Shown here one piece after another: positions 51,829-60,824 of a stretch of DNA of 64,000 nt. Source of the DNA: JBGSUZ01 sp964404895 (GTDB lineage: Bacteria; Bacillota; Clostridia; Peptostreptococcales; Acidaminobacteraceae); NCBI GenBank assembly GCA_964404895.1, contig CAYOLV010000002.1:186001-250000 (forward strand). The letters run 5' to 3'. The notes below the pieces were generated by a model, which was not told where the DNA came from, did no database searches, and worked only from the letters and a program-made list of their open reading frames with translations. Both the position numbers and the translations under genes were made by a program. Each line of letters begins with the position of its first letter. Position 1 is the first letter of the stretch.

Positions 51829-52914
51829 TTACTCTTCTACAGAATCAATCGCTTCTTCGAATTCCACTTCTACTTCGTCGTTTGAAACACTGCCGTGTGA
51901 ACCTTCCAATTTAAAGAACTCACGCACTTTATTTTCTACTTCAGTCAATAACTCAGGATTTTCCATGAATACCTTTTTAGCATTTTCACGACCCTGTCCA
52001 AGTTTTTCACCATTATAACTAAACCATGCCCCAGACTTATTAACAATATTGGCATTGACAGCTGCATCTAAAACACTGCCTTCTTTCGAAATACCTGTAC
52101 CGTACATAATATCAAACTCAGCTTGTTTAAAAGGTGGCGCTACTTTATTTTTAACAATTTTTACACGTGTTCTATTTCCGACTACTTCGTTTTCTTGCTT
52201 GATAGAATCTATTTTTCTTACATCCATTCGGATAGACGCGTAGAATTTCAAAGCATTACCACCCGTTGTGGTTTCAGGGTTACCAAACATAACACCAATT
52301 TTCATACGAAGCTGATTGATGAAAATAACTGAAGTGTTGGATTTGTTGACTATACCCGTTAATTTTCTAAGGGCTTGTGACATTAGTCTGGCTTGAAGAC
52401 CCATATGGCTGTCACCCATTTCACCAGTGATTTCAGCTTTTGGCACTAAAGCGGCAACGGAGTCAATGACAATGACGTCAACTGCTCCAGAACGAACAAG
52501 GGCGTCTACGATTTCTAAAGCTTGCTCCCCTGTGTCTGGTTGAGACAAAATCAAGTTGTCAATGTCCACGCCTATGCTTTTGGCATAAGTAGGATCTAAC
52601 GCATGCTCCGCATCTATAAAAGCAGCAACGCCGCCAGTTTTTTGAGATTCCGCTATAATATGAAGAGAAACTGTGGTTTTACCAGATGATTCAGGCCCAT
52701 ATATTTCTATGATTCTGCCTTTTGGAATGCCGCCAATGCCAAGGGCAATATCCAGTTCAAGTGAACCAGTCGGAATGCTTTCAAGGTTAATTTTAGCCCC
52801 TTCATCGCCTAAACGCATGATAGAACCTTTTCCAAATTGCTTTTCAATGTTATTAAGAACGCCTTCCAGCGCTTTCATTTTATCTTTGTTGTCATTTTTA
52901 TCTGCTGCTGCCAT
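51829..52914 (-). CDS. recA: Recombinase A
   Basis: The 361-residue protein forms the DNA-strand-exchange filament and triggers LexA self-cleavage. The P loop GPESSGKTT (about 66), IDSVAALVPKAEI (about 140), the L2 loop GNPETTTGGNALKFY and the acidic C-terminus are visible. I prefer the ATG at 52914 (MAAADKN) because the outer ATG at 52926 directly abuts the GAGAGG ribosome binding site. A strong promoter with a LexA box lies upstream, so it is SOS-induced independently of cinA. Confidence 0.98.
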   Translation of the reverse strand: MAAADKNDNKDKMKALEGVLNNIEKQFGKGSIMRLGDEGAKINLESIPTGSLELDIALGIGGIPKGRIIEIYGPESSGKTTVSLHIIAESQKTGGVAAFIDAEHALDPTYAKSIGVDIDNLILSQPDTGEQALEIVDALVRSGAVDVIVIDSVAALVPKAEITGEMGDSHMGLQARLMSQALRKLTGIVNKSNTSVIFINQLRMKIGVMFGNPETTTGGNALKFYASIRMDVRKIDSIKQENEVVGNRTRVKIVKNKVAPPFKQAEFDIMYGTGISKEGSVLDAAVNANIVNKSGAWFSYNGEKLGQGRENAKKVFMENPELLTEVENKVREFFKLEGSHGSVSNDEVEVEFEEAIDSVEE

Positions 52915-52936
52915 TATGTGCACCATCCTCTCGATT

Positions 52937-52950
52937 AGAACGTATGTTCT
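52937..52950. promoter_or_regulatory. LexA (Cheo/SOS) box of recA
   Basis: AGAACGTATGTTCT is a perfect palindrome matching the Gram-positive LexA core GAACnnnnGTTC. It lies between the -10 element and the recA start codon. Confidence 0.9.
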
Positions 52951-52956
52951 ATTCTT

Positions 52957-52984
52957 ATTATATCTTAACCATTTGTCTTGTCAA
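52957..52984 (-). promoter_or_regulatory. recA promoter
   Basis: A consensus TTGACA, a 16-base spacer and TATAAT lie on the minus strand directly after the cinA stop. The LexA box begins just downstream. Confidence 0.85.
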
Positions 52985-52986
52985 GC

Positions 52987-54222
52987 TTATTCGCCCCAAA
53001 TTTTTACGAGAGATTTGTGCAAGGCGTGTAATGTCGTTGTATTTCGTATGCGCTCACGATTCCCTGAAAACTGCATCTTGTGGGTTTCATGAATGCCATC
53101 CATAAACAAATCTAAATAGACTAAACCCACTGGTTTCTCAGCCGTTCCACCTTCTGGGCCTGCTATGCCTGTCACTGCCACACAAAGATCCGCACCAGAA
53201 AGTTCGTACAAACCTTCTGTCATGGCTTGAGCACACCCTTGGCTGACTGCACCTTCTGTCTCCAATATCTCCTCGGAAACCTTGAGCAAATTCATTTTTG
53301 CTTCATTGGCATAGCTTACAATTCCTGTGCCAAAAACTTCAGAAGAACCAGGTACATTCACAATGCGGGAACTAATCAACCCACCTGTACAAGATTCTGC
53401 CAAAGCGATAGTCTTGTCCGCAGATTTTAAGGCTTTGACCAATACCGTTTCAAGTTCTTCATTGTCATAAGCGTAAATATAACTGCCAAGGCGATTTTCA
53501 ACTTCCTTTAAGACAGGTTCTAGTAATGCTTCTGCCTCAGACGCACTCTCACCAGATGCGGTAATTCTCAGCATGACTTCCCCAGGTTTTGCATAGGTTG
53601 CCAAAGTTGGATTGGTCAAGCCAATTAAGTCCAAAATTTCAGTTTCACATGCGGACTCTCCTATTCCAAAAGTACGGATATACTTTGAAACCAGAACACC
53701 CTTAGAAAGTTTCGCCAAGTAAGGGAATGCCTCGTTTTCAAACATTGGAATCAATTCACTTGGAGGCCCTGGAAGCAAAATTGCCGTTTTGCCCTTATTG
53801 CTGACAATACAGCCCGGTGCTGTCCCGTTTGGATTAGCAAGGACAATGCCTGGATTCGGTATATTGCACTGTTTTAAATTATTACTTGTCATTTCTCTAT
53901 GACCGTAGTTTTTAAATCGTTCAATCAGGTTTTGATGCAATTCCTCGGAAAACACGAGAGGGACATCCATATACTCACAAACAATCTCTTTTGTAAGATC
54001 GTCTTCCGTAGGCCCAAGCCCTCCTGAGAGGATGATTAAGTCCACCGTTTGATAATAGTGGGCAAGCATTTCCTTGAGTCTGTCAGGATTATCTCCCACC
54101 ACGCCGTGGTAATACATGGGAATGCCCAATTCGCTGAGCTTAAGAGAAAGATACTGGCTATGAGTATTCAGCGTACTGCCCATTAATAATTCAGTTCCAA
54201 CACAAATAATAGCAGCTTTCAT
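52987..54222 (-). CDS. cinA: CinA-family competence/damage-inducible protein
   Basis: The 411-residue protein has an N-terminal molybdopterin-binding-like domain (about 1-170) with GTELLMGSTLNTHSQYLS and LSGGLGPTEDDLTKE. A C-terminal CinA amidase-type domain (about 255-411) follows, with ALAESCTGGLISSRIVNVPGSS and VTGIAGPEGGTAEKPVG. Such proteins have NMN deamidase and ADP-ribose pyrophosphatase activities in several bacteria. TAGGTG before the ATG at 54222 supports that start; a GTG nine bases further out is an alternative. The order pgsA, cinA, recA is conserved in Firmicutes. Confidence 0.95.
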   Translation of the reverse strand: MKAAIICVGTELLMGSTLNTHSQYLSLKLSELGIPMYYHGVVGDNPDRLKEMLAHYYQTVDLIILSGGLGPTEDDLTKEIVCEYMDVPLVFSEELHQNLIERFKNYGHREMTSNNLKQCNIPNPGIVLANPNGTAPGCIVSNKGKTAILLPGPPSELIPMFENEAFPYLAKLSKGVLVSKYIRTFGIGESACETEILDLIGLTNPTLATYAKPGEVMLRITASGESASEAEALLEPVLKEVENRLGSYIYAYDNEELETVLVKALKSADKTIALAESCTGGLISSRIVNVPGSSEVFGTGIVSYANEAKMNLLKVSEEILETEGAVSQGCAQAMTEGLYELSGADLCVAVTGIAGPEGGTAEKPVGLVYLDLFMDGIHETHKMQFSGNRERIRNTTTLHALHKSLVKIWGE

Positions 54223-54231
54223 TTTATTCAC

Positions 54232-54774
54232 CTACGCTTCTAGGACTTGCTTGTTCTTGATGATGTAATTCGCGCCCGAAATAACGGTGAGTACTGCTGC
54301 AAGATTAATCAAAATTTGATCCATAGGGATGCCAAATTGGGCGAATGGATAGTTGTTGAGCAAAAGCACAATCACAGCCAACATTTGAACATTGGTTTTA
54401 ACTTTTCCCCACCAGTCAGCGGCAATAACAACGCCTTCAGCAGCTGCAACAGCTCTAAAAATACTGACGATAAACTCTCTGGCTAAAATAATCATAACCA
54501 CCCAAGCATTGATGGTTCCCAGTTGAAGGAATCCTACCAGGGCCGCTGTCACTAACAATTTATCCGCTAAAGGATCCATGAATTTACCAAAGTTGGTAAT
54601 CAATTTGTATTTTCTTGCCAAATAACCATCGAGAAAATCTGTGAAAGAAGCTACAACAAAGAGGACAAGGGCAATCATCATGCCAGACTCAGTCCCTAGC
54701 AATTGAAAATACATAAAGAAAGGAATCATGATTACTCTTAAAATTGTCAGTTGATTTGCGATATTCATTTTCAT
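54232..54774 (-). CDS. pgsA: CDP-diacylglycerol-glycerol-3-phosphate 3-phosphatidyltransferase
   Basis: The 180-residue membrane enzyme makes phosphatidylglycerol phosphate, the first step of acidic phospholipid synthesis. It has the CDP-alcohol phosphatidyltransferase signature DFLDGYLARKYKLITNFGKFMDPLADK (about 50-77) and about five membrane segments. GGAGAGA before the ATG at 54774 defines the start, one base after the rimO stop, so it is translationally coupled to rimO. Confidence 0.95.
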   Translation of the reverse strand: MKMNIANQLTILRVIMIPFFMYFQLLGTESGMMIALVLFVVASFTDFLDGYLARKYKLITNFGKFMDPLADKLLVTAALVGFLQLGTINAWVVMIILAREFIVSIFRAVAAAEGVVIAADWWGKVKTNVQMLAVIVLLLNNYPFAQFGIPMDQILINLAAVLTVISGANYIIKNKQVLEA

Positions 54775-54775
54775 T

Positions 54776-56113
54776 TTACATCTCTCCAATCAAGTCGTAT
54801 TCCAATGCGTCAGTGATTTTAACTTGTACAAACTGTCCAATGCGAAGGGCTCGTTCTGTGTGAACGTAAACAATGCCGTCAATTTCTGGTGCATCGTACA
54901 TAGTTCTACCCACATAGATAGGCTCATTTGGAACTTCTTCTTCAATTAAAACTTCTAAAGTTTGACCCACTTTTTCATACATGAGCTCAGTAGAAATCTT
55001 TTGCTGAACTTCCAAAATTGCGTCTCGACGAGCTTCTTTAACCTCTTCTTCCAATTGTCCTGGAAGTTTTGCCGCCGCGGTATCTTCTTCTTGAGAATAG
55101 GCAAAAGCCCCTAATTTATCAAATCTTTGAGTTTTTACAAATTCCAGAAGTTCCTCAAACTGCTCTTCTGTCTCACCAGGAAAACCTGCAATCAAGGTGC
55201 TTCTTATGCTGATATGAGGTACAGCTGCTCTCAGTTTTTCAATCAATGCCACAATGGAAGCTTTTGATGTTGCCCGATTCATGCGTTTGAGCATCAAATC
55301 GTTGCAATGTTGAATTGGAATATCGATGTATTTGGCGACTTTATCACATTTTGCAATCGCTTCAATTAATTTGTCGTCTACAATGTCAGGGTAACAATAT
55401 TGAAGTCTGACCCACTTAAGGTCTTCAATTTCATTGAGGGCATAAAGTAAATCTGCTAGGCGGTATTCACCGTAAAGATCTTCACCAAAACGGGTGATGT
55501 CCTGAGCAATGATGACCAGTTCTTTAACCCCTTTGGCAACTAGTGACTTCGCTTCCGCCACTACATCTTCAAAATGTCGGCTTCTGTACTTGCCTCTGAG
55601 TTTTGGGATGATGCAATAGGTACAGCAATTGTCACAGCCTTCAGCAATTTTCAAGTAAGCCATGTAAGGAGGTGACATTAAGAACCTCGGTAAATTCTCT
55701 GCAAATTCTTTATTAATATCCCCTTTTTCTATGAGAGCTTCTTGTTTCTTGTCTTTTTTGAGGACTTTATCAATAATCGGAATAATTTCATCAAAACTAC
55801 CTGTACCAACGAATACATCGATTTCAGGAATTTCTTTTTTGAGTTCTTCAGCATAGCGCTCTGCTAAACAACCCGTCACTACCAACATTTGACATTTGCC
55901 CGTTTCTTTATGCGCCGCCAGTTCCAAAATCGTTTCAATGGACTCTGCCTTCGCACTGTCGATAAAGCCGCAAGTGTTTACAGCAATAATGTCTGCATCT
56001 CCTGCATTTGGCGTCATCACATAGCTGTTTTTACTGAGCAAGCCGATCATGACCTCTGTATCGACTTGGTTCTTCGCACAGCCTAAGGTTTCAAAAAATA
56101 CTTTATACTTCAT
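54776..56113 (-). CDS. rimO: Ribosomal protein S12 methylthiotransferase
   Basis: The 445-residue radical SAM enzyme adds a methylthio group to an aspartate of ribosomal protein S12. The N-terminal MTTase domain starts VFFETLGCAKNQVDTE. The radical SAM motif GCDNCCTYCIIP is near residue 155, with cysteines at the expected 3- and 2-residue spacings. A TRAM domain closes the C-terminus. The SxxT start typical of RimO (GCAKNQVDTE) separates it from MiaB. AAAGGGG precedes the ATG. It lies between ftsK and pgsA. Confidence 0.94.
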   Translation of the reverse strand: MKYKVFFETLGCAKNQVDTEVMIGLLSKNSYVMTPNAGDADIIAVNTCGFIDSAKAESIETILELAAHKETGKCQMLVVTGCLAERYAEELKKEIPEIDVFVGTGSFDEIIPIIDKVLKKDKKQEALIEKGDINKEFAENLPRFLMSPPYMAYLKIAEGCDNCCTYCIIPKLRGKYRSRHFEDVVAEAKSLVAKGVKELVIIAQDITRFGEDLYGEYRLADLLYALNEIEDLKWVRLQYCYPDIVDDKLIEAIAKCDKVAKYIDIPIQHCNDLMLKRMNRATSKASIVALIEKLRAAVPHISIRSTLIAGFPGETEEQFEELLEFVKTQRFDKLGAFAYSQEEDTAAAKLPGQLEEEVKEARRDAILEVQQKISTELMYEKVGQTLEVLIEEEVPNEPIYVGRTMYDAPEIDGIVYVHTERALRIGQFVQVKITDALEYDLIGEM

Positions 56114-56156
56114 GTGTTCCCCTTTCCATATTATACCAATTATTATAAAAAATCAA

Positions 56157-59045
56157 TCATAACTTAAGTTGCTCAAGTTCTAACCGCGTTAATAGGACTT
56201 CTCTCGGTTTGCTGCCAAGACTTGGCCCTACAATTCCACGTTCTTCCATTTGATCTACCAACCTTGCCGCACGATTGTAGCCTACGCGGAACTTTCTTTG
56301 AAGCATGGAAATTGAAGCCTGTCCTGTCTCAACCACCAGTTCAACTGCATCTTTTAAAAGCTCGTCTGCTTCCATTGCTGAAGCTGTTTCAGGAACATCT
56401 GCCAAAATTTCTTCTTGGTATTCCACCCCATCCACTTGCTTTTTAACAAATTCCACAATGTCTTCCACTTCAGAGTCCGCTAAAAAAGCACCTTGAATAC
56501 GAACAGGTTTATTCGCACCTAAAGGATAGAAGAGCATGTCCCCTTTTCCAAGGAGTTTTTCTGCGCCTGCCATATCTAAAATCGTTCTAGAATCTATTTG
56601 TGAGGACACGGCAAAAGCAATTCTTGATGGGATATTGGCCTTGATCAACCCGGTAATAACGTCAACAGATGGTCTTTGCGTGGCAACAATTAAATGAATT
56701 CCCGCCGCTCTTGCCATTTGCGCCAGACGACAGATTGCATCCTCTACCTGATTCGGTGCAGCCATCATTAAGTCCGCAAGTTCATCTACCAATATAACGA
56801 TCTTCGGCATTTTTTCTAAGTTGAGTTCAGGCTGGGTTTCCGCTTTTCTATTATAACTATTAATGTCTTTTACAACATGTTCTGCAAAAGTTTTATAACG
56901 ATTTCCCATTTCATTCACCGCCCAATTTAAAGCGATGGATGCTTTTTTCGGATCTACCACAACAGGCAAAATTAAATGAGGTATGCCGTTGTAATGGCTG
57001 AGTTCAACGACTTTAGGATCAATCATCAACAGTTTGACTTCATCTGGTTTCGCATTGAATAATATACTGTTAATAATGGTGTTTACACATACAGATTTAC
57101 CTGATCCTGTCGACCCCGCAATCAATAAATGGGGCATTTTAGCAAGGTCAGCAACCATGGTCTTTCCAGTAATCTCTTTCCCTAAAGCAAAACTGAGTTT
57201 GGAATCTGTCTTTCTAAACTCATCGCTTTCAAAGACTTCACGAGCTGTCACCATGGTGGTGTCTTTGTTTGGAATTTCAATGCCTATGGCACTTTTCCCC
57301 GGTATAGGGGCAATAATTCTGATTTGTGAAGCGGCAAGTGCCAATGCAATATCATCTGTTAAATTTACAATTTTGGAAACTTTTACACCCGGCGCTGGCA
57401 ATACTTCATACATGGTAATAGCAGGCCCTTTTGTGACTTCTGTCACTTTAGCGTCGACTCCAAAGTTTTTGAGGGTCACTTCTAAAGTCTTAACATTTTC
57501 TATAATCTCGTCCCGATTGTTGTTAGTCTTTGCTTTAGCGGGATTAAGTAATGTAAGGGGTGGCATAATATATGGCTTTGGAATTGGTTTTGGAGCTGGT
57601 TTTGGAATTTCCTTAGCCACTGGAATAGGAGTAGGTTCAACCACAAATCTTGGCTTTACTTCAGCTATTGGCAGTATATCTTCCACAATTTCCTGAACCT
57701 TTATAAGGGGTACTGATTCAATGGCAAGGTCGTCCCCTTCAAAAGCGTCTTTGAATTCTGAACTGGAAGGTTCAAACTCTGCCATTGCATCTTCAGGATA
57801 TGCTTCAAATATATCGTCTGGATCTTCTTCAGAAGAGAAATGAACAAATAAGTCTGCTAAATCTTCTTGACTGGTGTCTAGACCCAGTTCATCATCAATA
57901 TGAGCGTCTTGTATGTCCTCTTTAATATCTTCGACGACTTCCTCTACACTATTCATAAAGTTAGCAATAAAGCTAGGTTCAGGAGTTTCCACTTCAGTTG
58001 CAGACTCAGCGGCACCAGTTTCCTCTTGAATATATTCGCCCGTCTCCAGGTTGATTGTTTCAACTGCAGGGTCAAAGTATAAATCTGAATTGTAAGCCTC
58101 AATGGGTTTTTCCATTCTTGGCAAATCACTTAAAGTGATTCTGTCCTCCGACGTTACCAATTCCCCTTCCTTAAGGGTTTCCTCTTGCACTTTTTCTGTA
58201 GGCGATTCAACCTTTTTCTCTCTGGGTTTAATTTTTGGCAAATGAGTCATTTTCTCAGCAATAGGTTTAATCCCATTATAAGTATGAATACCGCTTCTCT
58301 TCACCAAATTCGTCAAGCTGACTTTGAAGGCCAATACCACTGCAAATGCTGCAAATAGAGTACCTAGTAAGTAAGCTCCGAATTTACCAATACCATTGAT
58401 AATGCCAAAAACTAAAATATTGCCTAAAACCCCACCACCTCTGAGCTGAATGCCTTGTTCAAAGGATAGTTTCCAACCTTCTGAGGACATGAGCAATTGT
58501 CCTTGATCCGCAAGCATCGTACTGAAAGTACTGTAATTTATTGCGGTGCTAAAAATCCAGACAGAGAAAAATGTACAAATCACTGCAAAGACCAAGCGCC
58601 ATTTTTTATCTTTAAAAAACTTGTTGATATTAAAAAATACCAATAAAAAGATAGCATAGGTCAGCGTCACTCCTGAAAAACCAAACAGGCCTAAATAAAT
58701 GCCCTTCATAAGTTTTCCAAAGAAACCTGTCCATTCTGTATGTATCGCAACTGCCGAAAGTAAAGTAAGTGCAAAGAGTGAAATCAATTCAATTTCATAT
58801 CTGAGTAAAGATTTCTCAGGTTTCATTACCATCACTTCTTGATTGGAATTTCCATTTTTTCCAGCAGGTTGTTTTCGATTGGAATTGTCTGTTACACCCG
58901 ACTTGGCTTTTGTGGCACTCGTTCCATTAGCAGAACGACTCCCTTTTGAAACTGTTTTAGAATTTGCCTCAGTCTTCGGTTTACTTTTCGCTACAGGCTT
59001 TTTTGCAGTCTGCCCTTTACTGGATTGCTTTTGTGAAGTCCCCAA
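56157..59045 (-). CDS. ftsK: DNA translocase FtsK/SpoIIIE
   Basis: The approximately 962-residue protein pumps DNA across the division or sporulation septum. It starts with a lysine-, serine- and threonine-rich tail (about 1-70). Four membrane segments (about 75-255) and a long acidic, proline-rich linker (about 270-470) follow. The motor has the Walker A GSTGSGKSVCVN and ILVDELADLMM. A C-terminal gamma winged helix (about 890-950) recognises KOPS/SRS-type signals. I favour the TTG at 59045, behind AAAGGTGGTG, over the ATG at 59069, which has a hairpin instead of a ribosome binding site in front. Sequence alone does not separate FtsK from SpoIIIE. Confidence 0.94.
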   Translation of the reverse strand: MGTSQKQSSKGQTAKKPVAKSKPKTEANSKTVSKGSRSANGTSATKAKSGVTDNSNRKQPAGKNGNSNQEVMVMKPEKSLLRYEIELISLFALTLLSAVAIHTEWTGFFGKLMKGIYLGLFGFSGVTLTYAIFLLVFFNINKFFKDKKWRLVFAVICTFFSVWIFSTAINYSTFSTMLADQGQLLMSSEGWKLSFEQGIQLRGGGVLGNILVFGIINGIGKFGAYLLGTLFAAFAVVLAFKVSLTNLVKRSGIHTYNGIKPIAEKMTHLPKIKPREKKVESPTEKVQEETLKEGELVTSEDRITLSDLPRMEKPIEAYNSDLYFDPAVETINLETGEYIQEETGAAESATEVETPEPSFIANFMNSVEEVVEDIKEDIQDAHIDDELGLDTSQEDLADLFVHFSSEEDPDDIFEAYPEDAMAEFEPSSSEFKDAFEGDDLAIESVPLIKVQEIVEDILPIAEVKPRFVVEPTPIPVAKEIPKPAPKPIPKPYIMPPLTLLNPAKAKTNNNRDEIIENVKTLEVTLKNFGVDAKVTEVTKGPAITMYEVLPAPGVKVSKIVNLTDDIALALAASQIRIIAPIPGKSAIGIEIPNKDTTMVTAREVFESDEFRKTDSKLSFALGKEITGKTMVADLAKMPHLLIAGSTGSGKSVCVNTIINSILFNAKPDEVKLLMIDPKVVELSHYNGIPHLILPVVVDPKKASIALNWAVNEMGNRYKTFAEHVVKDINSYNRKAETQPELNLEKMPKIVILVDELADLMMAAPNQVEDAICRLAQMARAAGIHLIVATQRPSVDVITGLIKANIPSRIAFAVSSQIDSRTILDMAGAEKLLGKGDMLFYPLGANKPVRIQGAFLADSEVEDIVEFVKKQVDGVEYQEEILADVPETASAMEADELLKDAVELVVETGQASISMLQRKFRVGYNRAARLVDQMEERGIVGPSLGSKPREVLLTRLELEQLKL

Positions 59046-59073
59046 ATAGACACCACCTTTCATATGCATAAAT

Positions 59074-59095
59074 GCTCAGGGAATTACCCCTGAGC
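59074..59095 (-). terminator. Hairpin between the aspartate kinase gene and ftsK
   Basis: GCTCAGGG and CCCTGAGC pair exactly around six bases. The following minus-strand tract (ATTTAT) is only weakly T-rich, so termination may be partial. Confidence 0.6.
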
Positions 59096-59141
59096 GAAGT
59101 TCCTCATTTAACCCTTTGAATATTTTCAGAGGATAAAGGCA

Positions 59142-60347
59142 TTAAGCGTTCAATCCAAACTCTTGATGTAAAGATGAAAGTGCAGTCTGCACTTGATCAC
59201 TCTTAATCAAACAACTGATGGTTGAATAAGAATCGGATGATTGCAAAATATCTATATTCGCTTTAGCCAGTGCAAATACCAAGCGTTTCATAACCCCAGG
59301 CACACCGTGAATTTTATTGCCTACAACTGTTACCTTTGAACATTCAGAGGTAATTTTGTATTTGAGTCTGAGTTTTTCTAATATGCCTACCACGTCGTCA
59401 GCTTTATCTGTTGGAACCGTAAAAACTTTTCGGTCTTCAAAGAAGTTAATCAAATCAATAGAAACTTTATGGGTTTCAAGTTCATTGAGAAGCTGTCTCG
59501 CAACAGGGTCATCGCTACTTGAAAAGACCAGTACCTGAGTGATGTCGTTTTTACTTGTAATTGCTGTAACCACACGGTCGTGGTCATCCATCGCTGCGCC
59601 GTCCTCTCTGCCAATTATAGTTCCAACACTGTCAGAGAAGGTATTTTTAATAATCAACTGCTTGTTACCTTTTTTTGCGATATCGATGGCTTTGTGGTCA
59701 ACGACCTTCGCCCCATCAATAGCCATTTGGTAACATTCTTCATAACTAATGGTCTTTAATACCTGTGCTTCTTTGACGATTCTCGGATCCGCTGTCATAA
59801 CCCCATCTACATCCGTGTAAATTTCAATAAATGCCGCGTCCAGTTCAACGCCTAAAACAGCAGCAGTCGTATCGCTTCCCCCTCTGCCCAAGGTGGTTAA
59901 TTCGCCACTTGCCGTCATGCCTTGAAACCCTGTGACCACTACAATAAAGTCTTTTTCAAGCCACTGGGTAATTTTTTTCGATTCTACCCCAATGACATTG
60001 GCATTACCAAAATGTTCATCTGTAACCATGCCCGCCTGGTGTCCCGTAAGGGCAATCGCTTTGTGTCCCATACTTTCAATGGTATTGGCAACCACAGCTG
60101 CAGAAATCATTTCGCCACAGTTCAGCATAAAGTCCAAATTTCGTTCACTGTACGATTCGTTGACACTTTTAAAAAAGTTAATTAAAGTGTCCGTCGCATA
60201 AGGATCTCCATTTCTACCAATAGCAGAAACCACAATGACTGGACTTTTGCCTTGGGTTTTAAGTGCAATGGCATTTTGAGCAATTTTTGTTCTGGATTCA
60301 TGGGTGGTAACTGATGTCCCACCATACTTTTGTACTACAATTTCCAT
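59142..60347 (-). CDS. lysC: Aspartate kinase
   Basis: The 401-residue enzyme phosphorylates aspartate, the entry to lysine, methionine, threonine and diaminopimelate synthesis. The N-terminal kinase domain shows VVQKYGGTSV, GFQGMTASGELTTLGRGGSDTTA and EIYTDVDGVMTADPRIV. The C-terminal part has two ACT domains (about 265-401), the sites of amino-acid feedback. GGAG lies ten bases before the ATG at 60347, which begins the conserved core, so I reject the longer form. It may correspond to the DapG-type isozyme, but the feedback amino acid cannot be told from sequence. Confidence 0.94.
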   Translation of the reverse strand: MEIVVQKYGGTSVTTHESRTKIAQNAIALKTQGKSPVIVVSAIGRNGDPYATDTLINFFKSVNESYSERNLDFMLNCGEMISAAVVANTIESMGHKAIALTGHQAGMVTDEHFGNANVIGVESKKITQWLEKDFIVVVTGFQGMTASGELTTLGRGGSDTTAAVLGVELDAAFIEIYTDVDGVMTADPRIVKEAQVLKTISYEECYQMAIDGAKVVDHKAIDIAKKGNKQLIIKNTFSDSVGTIIGREDGAAMDDHDRVVTAITSKNDITQVLVFSSSDDPVARQLLNELETHKVSIDLINFFEDRKVFTVPTDKADDVVGILEKLRLKYKITSECSKVTVVGNKIHGVPGVMKRLVFALAKANIDILQSSDSYSTISCLIKSDQVQTALSSLHQEFGLNA

Positions 60348-60386
60348 GTCACCCTGTCTCCTTTTTAGTGCCAATCTATCTGATGG

Positions 60387-60824
60387 CTATTTCGTTCCCG
60401 TTGATCCGAAACCGCCTTTTCCCCGTTCAGTATGGCTGATACTCTTAACTTCAACCGTTTCAACTCTCGCATAACTGGCAATGACCAGTTGCGCAATCCT
60501 TTCACCGTCATGAATGGCATAAGGTTCATTGCTGAGGTTGATTACTGGAATTTTCAACTCACCTCGGTAGTCACTGTCAATGGTGCCGACACAGTTGACT
60601 AAAGAGATGCCATGTTTAATGGACAAACCACTTCTAGGTCTGACCTGACCCTCATAACCTTCTGGAATTTCGATGAAGAGGCCTGTAGGCACAAGAGCTC
60701 TTTCCAGTGGACCCAGCATAATCGGCTCACTGACAAAGGCGCGAAGATCCATACCAGAAGCCCCTGATGTTTCATATGCAGGTAAAGGATGATGAGAATT
60801 ATTTACAATATTTAACATAACCAT
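60387..60824 (-). CDS. dut: dUTP diphosphatase
   Basis: The 145-residue trimeric enzyme hydrolyses dUTP to dUMP, keeping uracil out of DNA. The five dUTPase motifs are visible: ASGMDLRA, RPRSGLSIKHGI, VGTIDSDYRGEL, GERIAQLVI and the C-terminal arm GKGGFGSTG. The start ATG shares one base with the stop of the M16 peptidase gene (TAATG), so translation is coupled. Confidence 0.97.
   Translation of the reverse strand: MVMLNIVNNSHHPLPAYETSGASGMDLRAFVSEPIMLGPLERALVPTGLFIEIPEGYEGQVRPRSGLSIKHGISLVNCVGTIDSDYRGELKIPVINLSNEPYAIHDGERIAQLVIASYARVETVEVKSISHTERGKGGFGSTGTK

Noticed and set aside
57034..57696. 220-codon plus-strand open frame inside ftsK
   Set aside because: It lies wholly opposite the FtsK linker and motor coding region, has no ribosome binding site and its translation resembles no protein. 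Long antisense frames are expected opposite such codon usage.
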